Part shown: piece by piece, positions 49,680 to 58,458 of the stretch | Layout of the letters: every line of letters begins with the position of its first letter | Position numbering within the stretch: the first letter of the stretch is position 1 | DNA from: Streptomyces sp. NBC_01116 | GTDB taxonomy: Bacteria; Actinomycetota; Actinomycetes; Streptomycetales; Streptomycetaceae | Length of the DNA: 64,000 nucleotides | Direction of reading: 5' to 3' | Assembly (NCBI RefSeq): GCF_041435495.1 | Contig: NZ_CP108644.1 | Location: 4,325,501 to 4,389,500, forward strand | Program-made: the position numbers and the translations under genes | Notes under the pieces: generated by a model | Told to the model about the DNA's origin: nothing | What the model saw: only the letters and a program-made list of their open reading frames with translations | Database searches by the model: none

Positions 49680-51332
49680 GTGCTGAGCACCATGCAGGAC
49701 GTACCGCTGACTGTCACCCGCATCCTGCACCACGGGATGACGATTCATGGGAAGTCGCAGGTCACGACCTGGACCGGCGAACCCGAGCCGCACCGTGTCA
49801 CCTTCGCCGAGATCGGCGCACGCGCCACCCGGCTGGCCAACGCGCTGCGCGACGAGCTGGGCGTCGACGGCGACCAGAGGGTCGCGACGCTCATGTGGAA
49901 CAACTCCGCCCACGTCGAGGCCTACCTCGCCATTCCCTCCATGGGCGCGGTGCTCCACACCCTCAACCTCCGGCTGCCGCCCGAGCAGCTCGCCTGGATC
50001 GTCAACCACGCGGACGACAAGGTGGTGATCGTCAACGGCTCGCTGCTGCCGCTCCTCGTGCCGCTGCTGCCCCACCTGCCGAGCATCGAGCACGTGGTGG
50101 TGTCCGGCCCCGGCGACCGCTCCGGCCTCGCCGGCGTCACGCCGCGCGTGCACGAGTACGAGGAACTGATCGCGGGCCGCCCCACCACGTACGACTGGCC
50201 GGAGCTGGACGAACGCCAGGCCGCGGCCATGTGCTACACCTCCGGCACCACGGGCGACCCCAAGGGCGTCGTCTACTCGCACCGCTCGATCTACCTGCAC
50301 TCGATGCAGGTCAACATGACCGAGTCGATGGGGCTGACCGAGAAGGACACCACGCTCGTCGTCGTGCCCCAGTTCCATGTGAACGCCTGGGGGCTGCCGC
50401 ACTCCGCGTTCATGAGCGGCGTCAACATGCTCATGCCGGACCGCTTCCTGCAGCCCGCTCCGCTCGCCGACATGATCGAGAGCGAGCGCCCGACGCACGC
50501 CGCCGCTGTTCCCACCATCTGGCAGGGACTGCTCGCCGAGGTCACCGCCAACCCGCGCGACCTCACCTCCATGGCCAACGTGACCATCGGCGGCGCGGCC
50601 TGTCCGCCCTCCCTGATGGAGGCGTACGACAAGCTCGGCGTCCGGCTCTGCCACGCCTGGGGCATGACGGAGACCTCGCCGCTCGGCACCATGGCCCACC
50701 CGCCCGCCGGCCTGACCGCCGAGGAGGAGTGGCCGTACCGGGTCACCCAGGGCCGCTTCCCGGCCGGGGTCGAGGCGCGGCTGGTCGGTCCCGGCGGCGA
50801 GCACCTTCCGTGGGACGGTGAGTCGGCCGGTGAGCTGGAGGTCAGGGGCCCGTGGATCGCCGCCGCCTACTACGGCGGCGCCGACGGCGAGCACCTGCGC
50901 CCCGAGGACAAGTTCAGCGAGGACGGCTGGCTGAAGACCGGCGACGTCGGTGTGATCAGCGCGGACGGCTACCTCACCCTCACCGACCGGGCCAAGGACG
51001 TCATCAAGTCGGGCGGCGAGTGGATCTCCAGCGTCGAGCTGGAGAACGCGCTGATGGCCCACCCGGATGTCGCGGAGGCGGCCGTCGTCGCCGTGCCGGA
51101 CGAGAAGTGGGGCGAGCGGCCGCTCGCGACGGTGGTGCTCAAGGAAGGCGTCACCGGAACCGACTACGAGGCGCTGAAGGAGTTCCTCGCGGAGTCGGGC
51201 ATCGCCAAGTGGCAGCTGCCGGAGCGCTGGTCGGTGATCGCCGCCGTACCGAAGACGAGCGTCGGCAAGTTCGACAAGAAGGTGATCCGCAAGCAGTACG
51301 CGGAAGGCGAGCTGGACGTCACCCAGCTCTGA
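49680..51332 (+). CDS. Acyl-CoA synthetase (FadD-type ligase)
   Basis: 550 residues from GTG 49680, which follows GGGAGG by five bases; an ATG at 49692 is an alternative. ANL-superfamily motifs: YTSGTTGDPKGVVYSHRS, WGMTETSPLGT, DGWLKTGDVG and the late Lys in KTSVGKFDKK. It makes acyl-CoA from a fatty or steroid side-chain acid, likely to feed the igr-like operon, although the lipid is unknown. A strong hairpin and a parS follow it. Confidence 0.92.
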   Translation: MLSTMQDVPLTVTRILHHGMTIHGKSQVTTWTGEPEPHRVTFAEIGARATRLANALRDELGVDGDQRVATLMWNNSAHVEAYLAIPSMGAVLHTLNLRLPPEQLAWIVNHADDKVVIVNGSLLPLLVPLLPHLPSIEHVVVSGPGDRSGLAGVTPRVHEYEELIAGRPTTYDWPELDERQAAAMCYTSGTTGDPKGVVYSHRSIYLHSMQVNMTESMGLTEKDTTLVVVPQFHVNAWGLPHSAFMSGVNMLMPDRFLQPAPLADMIESERPTHAAAVPTIWQGLLAEVTANPRDLTSMANVTIGGAACPPSLMEAYDKLGVRLCHAWGMTETSPLGTMAHPPAGLTAEEEWPYRVTQGRFPAGVEARLVGPGGEHLPWDGESAGELEVRGPWIAAAYYGGADGEHLRPEDKFSEDGWLKTGDVGVISADGYLTLTDRAKDVIKSGGEWISSVELENALMAHPDVAEAAVVAVPDEKWGERPLATVVLKEGVTGTDYEALKEFLAESGIAKWQLPERWSVIAAVPKTSVGKFDKKVIRKQYAEGELDVTQL

Positions 51333-51350
51333 GGCTTCGGTTCCTCTTCT

Positions 51351-51364
51351 GTTTCACGTGAAAC
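51351..51364 (+). other. parS, perfect ParB-binding site
   Basis: GTTTCACGTGAAAC, 18 bases after the fadD stop, in the short gap between convergent fadD and the large hybrid kinase gene. Confidence 0.9.
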
Positions 51365-51379
51365 AGGGCGGGGCGGGAC

Positions 51380-51419
51380 GGGCGGTACGGGACACCCGTC
51401 CCCGTGCCCCGTACCGCCC
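51380..51419 (+). terminator. Terminator between fadD and the hybrid kinase gene
   Basis: GGGCGGTACGGG (51380-51391) pairs with 51408-51419 around a 16-base loop. Serves the convergent genes on both sides. Confidence 0.75.
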
Positions 51420-51445
51420 CACCCTGTTCTGCTTCCCGCGTCCGT

Positions 51446-54400
51446 CTAGTTGGTGCCGATCTTCGCCAGCAGGTCGACGATCCGCGACTGGACCTCGTCG
51501 CTGGTCGACCGCTCCGCGAGGAAGAGGACGGTCTCACCCGATGCGAGCCGCGGCAGTTCTGCCCGGTCCATCCCGGCCGAGGTGTAGACGACCAGCGGAG
51601 TGCGGTTCAGCTGCCCGTTGGCCCGCAGCCAGTCGATGATTCCCGCGCGCCGGCGGCGTACCTGCATCAGGTCCATCACCACGAGGTTCGGCCGCATCCG
51701 GCCCGCCAGGTCGACGGCCTCGCTGTCCGTCGAGGCACGCGCCACCTGCATCCCGCGCCGCTCCAGGGTCTGCGTCAGCGCCACCGCGATCTCCTCGTGC
51801 TCCTCGATCAGGAGCACCCGCGAGGGATGCTGTTCGCTGTCGCGGGGGGCCAGCGCCTTGAGCAGGACGGCCGGGTCGGCGCCGTACGCCGCCTCCCGGG
51901 TCGCCTGCCCCAGACCGGCGGTGACCAGCACCGGGACCTCGGCCGCTACGGCCGCCTGGCGCAGCGACTGCAACGCGGTACGGGTGATGGGGCCGGTCAG
52001 CGGGTCGACGAAGAGCGCTGCGGGGAACGCGGCGATCTGGGCGTCGACCTCCTCGCGGGAGTTCACGATCACCGGGCGGTAACCCCGGTCGCTGAGCGCC
52101 TGCTGGGTCGGTACGTCGGGTGCGGGCCAGACCAGCAGCCGACGCGGGTTGTCCAGCGGCTCGGGCGGCAGCTCGTCGTCGACCGGGTGCGGGTGCGGCC
52201 GGTTGGCGACCTCGACCGCGCCCCCGGGCCCGTCCAGCGGCTCGGGACCCTCGGCGCCCTCGTCGGGCGCCCCTATGGCGTACGCGCGCCCCTCCGCGAC
52301 CGGCGGCGCGAGCAGTTGCCCCTCGCCGTAGGCGGCACCGGGCCCACCGTGCAGCGGCTGACCGGGCTGACCGGGCTGACCGGCACGGCCGGACTCCTGC
52401 GCCTCGACCGGGCCCTGGTCCGGCCCGTGGCCCTGGCCCTGGTCCTGCGGATGGGTGCGGGTCTGGTTCTGCTGCGGTCCGGCCGCCTGCCCGGGGCCCG
52501 TCGGCTGCGCCGGACCCGGCCGGTCGTCGGCGGTCCGGGCCGCGGCGCGGTCGTCCTCCGGCGGCGCGGCGAGCTTGCGGCGCCGGCCGGCCCCGCCGAG
52601 GCTCTGGTGCGGCTGGTTCTGCTGATGCGCGAGGTGCTGGGCGAACGGCACGCCCTGGCCCAGCGTCCGCACGCTGAAGGCCCTCCCCTGCGTCGAGTCG
52701 GGGTTGCTGCCGTCCGGCATCGGCTCCTCGGCCGGCAGGGGCTGCCGCCGTGCGCCCGGGGCGCTCGCGTCACCGTCGGCCGGGTGCGCCACCGGATCGG
52801 CGACGGCCGCGACGCCGGTGGTGTGGGCGGTCCGCCCGGTGCCGGGACGAACGCTCGGCCCGGCGTCGGGGCGGGGGCTCTGCCCGGTGTCGGAGGGGAC
52901 GTTCTGCCCGGTGTCGCCCCACGGTACGAGGTCCGGCGCCGGGCTGCCCGGAACCTGCGGTACGCCGCCCTCGTGCGGGCCGGGAGCCCCGGGGGCGGGG
53001 GACACCGCTCCGGGGGCGTGGGGCGCGTGGCCCGATTCGGGCGCGGCCGGGAAGCCCTGCCCGGAGGTCCCGTCCGTCTGCGGGCCGGTGTGCGTCGGGG
53101 CGACGGGGTGCGCCTGCGGAGGCGGGTGACCGGCCTCCGGTGCGGTACGCGCGTGGTGCGTGCCCGCCCCGTCGCCGGGGGCCGCCGGGGCGTCGGGAGC
53201 GAGCGGCGCCCGGTCCGCGTCGGCCGGGGGCAGCGCGAAGGCGGTACGCGGCCCGGCCTCGGCAGCGGTGCGTTCCTGCGCGGCGGCCAGCGCACGCCGG
53301 GCCCGCCGTCCCCCGGGCTGCTGGGACTGCTCCGGACCGGGGTGACCGCCATCGCCTTCGGTGCCGCTGTTGCCGCTGTTGCCGTTGCTTCCGGAGGCGA
53401 GGGCGGGCAGGGCGGGGCGGGCGGGCTCGCCCTCGCGACGGGCCCGCCGTCCGGTGGGCGGTACGGGCTGCTGCGGGTCCACCGGGACGCCCTGCGGCGG
53501 CACGGTCTGCCCGAGCTGCGGGCGACCGCCGCCCTGGGCGTTCTCGGCCGCGGTGACGACCGACCCCTCGGAAGGAGCGCCGGGCGCCGCGGACGGGGCG
53601 GAGGTCAGGGCCAGCGCCCCCCGCTGCGGCGGCTGGGGCTGTTCGCGTACGGCGGGCCCGGCGTCCGCCGGAACCGTGCCCGGGGCCGCCTCGGCCGGGC
53701 TGGGACGGCCGCGCCGACGCCCGGAACCCTCGCCCTGCTGGGCCGGGATCAGCTCGGGGGCCTGCTGCTCCTCGGGCGCGGCCGGTCCACGGCGCGCCCG
53801 CCGCCGCCCGGTCGGCTCGGCGGCCGGACGGTCATCGGGAGCGGGAGCGGCGACACCGACCGCGTTGTCGCCGACGCTCTCCGGCGTACCGCCGGGGCTG
53901 CCCAGGAACGCGTCGGTGGAGGACCTGCGCGCCCGGCGCCGGCCGCCACTGGTGACGCCCGGCGCTCCCAGCCCTTCGGGCGAGGAGGCGACAGGGGGAG
54001 GCTCCGGCAGCAGGGCGTTGCCGTCCGTCTCCGGGGGCGCGATCGTGCCGGACGCGGTGCCGATGGGCAGGTCGAGCACGTACGCGCTGCCGCTCATGCC
54101 CGGCATCTCGTGCGTTTGGAGGACCCCGCCGTGCGCCCGGACGATGCCGCGCACGATCGGCCCGTGCACCGGGTCGCCCCCGGCGAACGGGCCGCGCACC
54201 TCGATCCGTACGACGTCACCGCGCTGGGCGGCGGCCACGACCACGGTGGAGTCGACATAGCCGCCCCCGGGCACGGCCCGGGTCTTGCCGGTCGAATCGA
54301 CGCCGCAGACATCCGCGACGAGGTGGGCGATGGCGGTCGCGAGCCGGGGCGCGTCGACCTCGGCCTCGATCGGCGGGGCGTGCACGGCGAACTGGGCGCG

Positions 54401-55699
54401 CCCGGGCCCGATCAGCTCGACCGCCCCGTCGATACCGCCCGTGACGATGCCGTCCACCATCGCCGGGGCCTTGTGCAGCCCCTCCGCCCCCGCGTCCAGG
54501 CGCTGGTACCCCAGCACGTTGTCGACGAGCGTGGTCATCCGGGCGTACCCGGCGGCGAGATGGTGCAGGATCTGGTTGGCCTCGGGCCACAGCTGCCCGG
54601 CCGGGTCGGAGGCGAGCGTGGACAGCTCGCCGCGCAGCTCCTCCAGGGGCCCGCGCAGCGAACCGCCGAGGACGGCGGTGAGCTGGGAGTGCTGGGCGCC
54701 CAGGGAGGCGAGCAGCTCGGCCTGACCCTCGATCTCGGCGGCGTACCGCTCGCTGCGGTCGGCGAGTTCGGCGGCGTGGGCCTCCTTCAGCGCCTCCAGT
54801 TCGGCCGCGTGCGCCTCCTTGAGCGCGGCGACCTCGGCGGAGTGGCTCGTGGTCAGCTCGGCGACGACGCTCTCGTGCTGCGCCGACAACTCCTCGTACG
54901 GCCGGCGGTCGGTGAACGTCATCACCGCGCCGACGAGCTGGTCCCCGTCCCGTACCGGCGCGGTCGTGAGGTCCACCGGCACCTGCGCGCCGCTCTTGGA
55001 CCACAGCACCTGCCCGCGCACCCGGTGCTTGCGCCCGGACTTGAGGGTGTCGGCGAGCGGGGAGTCCTCGTACGGGAACGGCTCGCCCTCCGCCCGTGAG
55101 TGCAGGATCAGCGGATGCAGCTCCTGGCCGCCGAGGTCACTGGCCCGGAAGCCGAGGATCTGCGCGGCGGCCGGGTTGACGAGGACGACGCGCCCTTCGG
55201 TGTCCGTGCCGACGACGCCCTCGGAGGCGGCCCGCAGGATCATCTCGGTCTGCCGCTGCGAACGGGCCAGCTCCGCCTCGGTGTCGACGGTGCCGGAGAG
55301 GTCCCGCACGACGAGCATGAGCAGCTCGTCACCGGTGTAGCTGGAGTGGATGTCGTTGTACGCGGCCTGCCCGCTGTCGAGGCTCGCGCTGGTGACCTCG
55401 ACCGGGTACTCGTGGCCGTCGGTGCGCCGCGCGGTCATCCGCGTCGGCTTGGTCCTGCCCTGCTCGTCCGCAGCCTCGGGCCGGCGCATCGAACCCGGGA
55501 TCAGCTTGGAGTCGAACTCCGGCAGCAGATCGAGCAGTCCGCGACCGACGAGCGCGGTGCCCGGGGTCTCGAACATTTCGAGGGCGATGGCGTTGGCGTT
55601 GACGACCGTGCCGTTGCAATTGACGAGCAGAAGCCCGTCAGGAAGGGCATCGAGTATGGCTGCGAGGCGAGCAGTGCCTCGGGATGGCCTGCTGCTCAC
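51446..55699 (-). CDS. 1417-residue PAS/pseudokinase/receiver protein
   Basis: GTG start with GGGAGGAAG. PAS-1 about residues 10-140, PAS-2 about 145-265, coiled coil 270-335 with two ALKEAHAAEL copies, a kinase-like core 335-545, a 630-residue disordered linker 550-1185 rich in Pro, Gly, Ala, Gln, then two receiver-like domains (1186-1285 and 1292-1415). The dimerisation helix reads GGSLRGPLEEL where kinases have a His, the N-box lacks the usual Asn and the G-box DxGxG is missing, so kinase activity looks lost. Receivers keep Asp1232 and Asp1343. The linker holds six basic motifs of the GRRxRR type (see findings). Likely a signalling scaffold. SSI-type inhibitor gene lies upstream. Confidence 0.9.
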   Translation of the reverse strand: MSSRPSRGTARLAAILDALPDGLLLVNCNGTVVNANAIALEMFETPGTALVGRGLLDLLPEFDSKLIPGSMRRPEAADEQGRTKPTRMTARRTDGHEYPVEVTSASLDSGQAAYNDIHSSYTGDELLMLVVRDLSGTVDTEAELARSQRQTEMILRAASEGVVGTDTEGRVVLVNPAAAQILGFRASDLGGQELHPLILHSRAEGEPFPYEDSPLADTLKSGRKHRVRGQVLWSKSGAQVPVDLTTAPVRDGDQLVGAVMTFTDRRPYEELSAQHESVVAELTTSHSAEVAALKEAHAAELEALKEAHAAELADRSERYAAEIEGQAELLASLGAQHSQLTAVLGGSLRGPLEELRGELSTLASDPAGQLWPEANQILHHLAAGYARMTTLVDNVLGYQRLDAGAEGLHKAPAMVDGIVTGGIDGAVELIGPGRAQFAVHAPPIEAEVDAPRLATAIAHLVADVCGVDSTGKTRAVPGGGYVDSTVVVAAAQRGDVVRIEVRGPFAGGDPVHGPIVRGIVRAHGGVLQTHEMPGMSGSAYVLDLPIGTASGTIAPPETDGNALLPEPPPVASSPEGLGAPGVTSGGRRRARRSSTDAFLGSPGGTPESVGDNAVGVAAPAPDDRPAAEPTGRRRARRGPAAPEEQQAPELIPAQQGEGSGRRRGRPSPAEAAPGTVPADAGPAVREQPQPPQRGALALTSAPSAAPGAPSEGSVVTAAENAQGGGRPQLGQTVPPQGVPVDPQQPVPPTGRRARREGEPARPALPALASGSNGNSGNSGTEGDGGHPGPEQSQQPGGRRARRALAAAQERTAAEAGPRTAFALPPADADRAPLAPDAPAAPGDGAGTHHARTAPEAGHPPPQAHPVAPTHTGPQTDGTSGQGFPAAPESGHAPHAPGAVSPAPGAPGPHEGGVPQVPGSPAPDLVPWGDTGQNVPSDTGQSPRPDAGPSVRPGTGRTAHTTGVAAVADPVAHPADGDASAPGARRQPLPAEEPMPDGSNPDSTQGRAFSVRTLGQGVPFAQHLAHQQNQPHQSLGGAGRRRKLAAPPEDDRAAARTADDRPGPAQPTGPGQAAGPQQNQTRTHPQDQGQGHGPDQGPVEAQESGRAGQPGQPGQPLHGGPGAAYGEGQLLAPPVAEGRAYAIGAPDEGAEGPEPLDGPGGAVEVANRPHPHPVDDELPPEPLDNPRRLLVWPAPDVPTQQALSDRGYRPVIVNSREEVDAQIAAFPAALFVDPLTGPITRTALQSLRQAAVAAEVPVLVTAGLGQATREAAYGADPAVLLKALAPRDSEQHPSRVLLIEEHEEIAVALTQTLERRGMQVARASTDSEAVDLAGRMRPNLVVMDLMQVRRRRAGIIDWLRANGQLNRTPLVVYTSAGMDRAELPRLASGETVLFLAERSTSDEVQSRIVDLLAKIGTN

Positions 55700-56002
55700 G
55701 ACGACGCTTCCTCCCTGATTACCGCACCTTGCCGACAGCGGGCCCCATCTTGCCCCTCGGGCCGCAGACTGTCACTGGAGGAGTCTAAGGGCAGGGGAGG
55801 CCCCGGGGGCGGCGGATGAGGGGGAGCTCTCACCAAGGTTCTGTGCGCGCCGTGTATGCCGCGGGCCCATGTCGTGAGCGTCCGCGCACCCTGTGACGTG
55901 CGCGGACGCGCGACGAGCCCGGCCCCTTCGGGGCGCGCGGGGCCCCGGAGCCATCTGCGGCGGATACGCGGAGGCAAACGCTTTTACGCCGTGGCCGCCG
56001 GC
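55700..56002. other. Gap upstream of the pseudokinase gene
   Basis: 303 bases between two minus-strand genes. It should hold the pseudokinase promoter. I see no gene or strong repeat. Confidence 0.5.
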
Positions 56003-56578
56003 CTATCGAACATCCGGGAGCACCGGCACGAGGCTGTTCCAGCGCGCGATCTCGCATCCGTCGCGGCGGCTCGCGGTGGTGTCCACGGCCCGTCCCTCCC
56101 AGGTGCCCACGATGCGCGCGGTGGCGTCGCCGCCGTGGATCATCGTGCACATCGTGCCCTCGGGGGTCGGCCGGAACAGCTCCTGCCGCCCGGCCCGGGT
56201 GGCGCCGGCCTCCGCCAGCCGGTCACAGGCCGCCTGCCCCCGCGGGTGACTGCCCCCGGTGGGCCCGCACTCCAGCTCGAAGGTGCCGTCGGCCCCGGCG
56301 ACCCCGGTGTTCTCGACGGACACGGTGAGCCGCGTCAGCACCTCGCTCGCCCCACCCGCGTCCTTCCCGTCGCCGCCCCCCAGGAACCCGGGCAGCGGGA
56401 TGGGCATGGGCAGCGGCCCGAGGGCCGGCCGGGCGGCGGCGAACGGCCCGGAGGTGGGCACTGCGGCGGGCGTCGGACCGGAGGACACGGGGCCGGAGGC
56501 GGTGGCGATGGACGCCGGTACGGCGGTGGCCAGCGCGGCGAGCGAGACGACGGCGGTGAGGGCGAGACGGCGCATCAT
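56003..56578 (-). CDS. Subtilisin-inhibitor-like (SSI) secreted protein
   Basis: 191 residues from ATG 56578 with CTGGAG in front. Signal peptide over about residues 1-30 (LALTAVVSLAALATAVPAS), then a Pro/Gly-rich stretch to about residue 75, then the SSI fold with Cys pairs at ELECGP...AACDRL and the reactive loop region MCTMIHGG (CPM-VYDP in classical SSI, so P1 would be the second Met), ending GTWEGRAV...GCEIARWNS. Inhibits serine proteases outside the cell. The long Pro-rich spacer is unusual for SSI. Confidence 0.9.
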   Translation of the reverse strand: MMRRLALTAVVSLAALATAVPASIATASGPVSSGPTPAAVPTSGPFAAARPALGPLPMPIPLPGFLGGGDGKDAGGASEVLTRLTVSVENTGVAGADGTFELECGPTGGSHPRGQAACDRLAEAGATRAGRQELFRPTPEGTMCTMIHGGDATARIVGTWEGRAVDTTASRRDGCEIARWNSLVPVLPDVR

Positions 56579-56876
56579 GCGGAAGCTCCAGGATCTCTGC
56601 GGCGGGGTCGGCCACGGGCGGCGGTCACGGGTGATCACCGACCCGTCCGGGCGCCACGGCTGACGGACGGCTGAGGGCGACGACGACAGGACGACTGACG
56701 GAGACCGGGGCCCCCACCCCTCTCTAACGCGCGCCACGCCCGGACGTTGCGGCACCACGCCGAACTGCTTTGCCCTGGCACCCGGGGGCCTAGTAACGTT
56801 GGCGGCGATTGGTGGCACGACGCTCGACTGTGTCATCATCTGCACGCACCACTCGCGTCCGCGCGAGGTGTGTGGA
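56579..56876. other. Gap between the SSI gene and tRNA-Ser
   Basis: 298 bases without a gene. Should carry the SSI promoter on the minus strand and the tRNA promoter on the plus strand. Nothing else stands out. Confidence 0.45.
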
Positions 56877-56967
56877 GGAGGCGTCGCCTAGTCCGGTCTA
56901 TGGCGCCGCACTGCTAATGCGGTTTGGGTCTTAAAGCCCATCGAGGGTTCAAATCCCTCCGCCTCCG
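56877..56967 (+). tRNA. tRNA-Ser (anticodon GCT)
   Basis: Acceptor GGAGGCG (56877-56883) pairs with CGCCTCC (56960-56966), discriminator G at 56967, CCA not encoded. The anticodon loop CTGCTAA in CCGCA/TGCGG gives GCT. Long variable arm; T-arm GAGGG TTCAAAT CCCTC. Confidence 0.97.
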
Positions 56968-56976
56968 CTCCACCCC

Positions 56977-57005
56977 GAAGCCCCGTGCCCCTGGCACGGG
57001 GCTTC
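56977..57005 (+). terminator. Terminator after tRNA-Ser(GCT)
   Basis: GAAGCCCCGTGCC (56977-56989) pairs perfectly with 56993-57005 around CCT. Confidence 0.85.
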
Positions 57006-57206
57006 GGCCGTTCCGGAGCGCGCGGGGGCGCGGAGGGGGCGCCGGAGCCGGTTCGTGGCTGGTTCGGGAGGGTGGCCAAGGCGGGCCTCGGGGGGCCGTT
57101 TCCGCAGGTCGGCAGCGGTGCGGCCAATGGATTTCGCGTCACGGCGCAGGTCATGTAATGTTGTTCTCGCAACGCCGACCGGGGAGAAAAAAGCCCGGAA
57201 CGCCAA

Positions 57207-57279
57207 GCACTCGTAGCTTAACGGATAGAGCATCTGACTACGGATCAGAAGGTTGCAGGTTCGAATCCTGCCGAGTGCA
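57207..57279 (+). tRNA. tRNA-Arg (anticodon ACG)
   Basis: Acceptor GCACTCG (57207-57213) pairs with CGAGTGC (57272-57278), discriminator A. The loop CTACGGA between TCTGA and TCAGA gives ACG. T-arm GCAGG TTCGAAT CCTGC. CCA not encoded. Confidence 0.97.
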
Positions 57280-57288
57280 CAGCAGGCC

Positions 57289-57320
57289 AGAGGCCCCCAG
57301 GAGAAATCCTGGGGGCCTCT
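57289..57320 (+). terminator. Terminator after tRNA-Arg
   Basis: AGAGGCCCCCAGGA (57289-57302) pairs perfectly with 57307-57320 around a GAAA tetraloop. Confidence 0.9.
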
Positions 57321-57514
57321 CGCGTTGCCCGTACGGCGGCGGAGTGCGGCAACCGTGTCGCAGGGGGTCGGCCGCGGCTCGTGGTCGGCCGTGTCGCTGC
57401 TGTCGGGGGCCTTCGAAGTTCGGGCGAGGACGGGGCGTGAACGGGGGATGAACCTCCGGACACGTGGTGGGCTCAGGGCTGGTGGAGGGCGCAGGCGTCG
57501 GCCAGGATCGAGCT

Positions 57515-57733
57515 GTGAATCAGCCTTCGGTGTTCGAGAGATTCGACAGGGCCCTCGACTGGGTGGGGTTGTCCGTTTCGGTCCTCATTCTTGCGACCGG
57601 CATTCTGGAGTACCGGGATGGGGGCTCCCTGGGTTGGCCCATCGGTGGAGCGGTGCTCGTTCTGGTCAGCCTCTGGGTGATCTACCGCGGGATGGACCGC
57701 CGGAACGGCAGGGCCGCCAAGTCGGCGCAATAG
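57515..57733 (+). CDS. Small membrane protein
   Basis: 72 residues from GTG 57515. Two hydrophobic segments, about 14-31 (DWVGLSVSVLILATGILEY) and 38-57, with a basic C-terminus (RGMDRRNGRAAKSAQ). No family recognised; moderately supported by membrane pattern and codon bias. No neighbour on the same strand close enough to name an operon. Confidence 0.55.
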   Translation: MNQPSVFERFDRALDWVGLSVSVLILATGILEYRDGGSLGWPIGGAVLVLVSLWVIYRGMDRRNGRAAKSAQ

Positions 57734-57888
57734 CGCGGCAGCAGTACAGCAGTCGCGGTACCTCGACCACGGCAACCGCCCCTTGCACACGCCAAGGGGC
57801 TTCTCGCGTTCTCGCTCGGTGTTCCGGGCCCTTCCCCGCGTGCGGGTGGCGGCGTGGGCGTTCGCCGTCCCTCGCTGGGATCCCGGCC

Positions 57889-58458
57889 ATGCAGACCAAG
57901 GGCGGGGACGCGTTCGCGGCGGACGCGGACCGGGTGGGGAGCGTGGAGTTCGTCTACCGGGCGACCGCCGACTACTTCGAAGAGGCGCTTCGTGCGCGCG
58001 CGTTGCGGACCGGGGCGGGGCGGTTCCAGGCGTTCGCGGTGCCGGTGGCGTCCGTCGGCGCTCTGGCGGTCTTCGGGGTGGTCGTCGGTCTGTCGGCGCC
58101 CGTGCTGTTCGGCGGGCTCGTGGTCTGCGCGGCCGTCGTGTCCTGGGGCGCCCTGCGCACCCAGGCCCGCAGGACGTTCAGCATCGTGGAGCCGTACGGA
58201 CAGTGCCGCATGGTGGCCCATGAGAGCGGCGCGGTCAGTACCGGTGAGCGGGTGTCCTTCACCGTCGCGTGGGCGATGCACCGGGAGTATCTGGAGACCG
58301 CCCGCTTCTTCGTACTGCTCGGCGGTGGGCGTTCGGCCGGAATCGCCGTGGTTCCCAAGAGAGGAGCCCAGGGCCCTGAGGACGTGGAGCGGCTCAGGGC
58401 GATCCTGGGCTGGAACCTCAGGAGGCTGTGGCGGTCGCCCGCGTCCGGTCCGCCGTGA
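57889..58458 (+). CDS. YcxB-like membrane protein
   Basis: 189 residues from ATG 57889. Starts VEFVYRATADYFEEAL, then two close hydrophobic segments (about 50-90) and a cytoplasmic tail in which TARFFVLLGGGRSAGIAVVPKRG resembles the YcxB-like C-terminal domain. Function unknown. Its 3' end overlaps the convergent oxidoreductase gene by 41 bases. Confidence 0.75.
   Translation: MQTKGGDAFAADADRVGSVEFVYRATADYFEEALRARALRTGAGRFQAFAVPVASVGALAVFGVVVGLSAPVLFGGLVVCAAVVSWGALRTQARRTFSIVEPYGQCRMVAHESGAVSTGERVSFTVAWAMHREYLETARFFVLLGGGRSAGIAVVPKRGAQGPEDVERLRAILGWNLRRLWRSPASGPP

Noticed and set aside
43850..51332. Polyketide or fatty-acid biosynthetic cluster
   Set aside because: No ketosynthase or carrier protein; enzyme set is catabolic.
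56877..57279. Genomic island integrated at tRNA-Ser/tRNA-Arg
   Set aside because: No integrase, no repeated tRNA end and normal genes on both sides.
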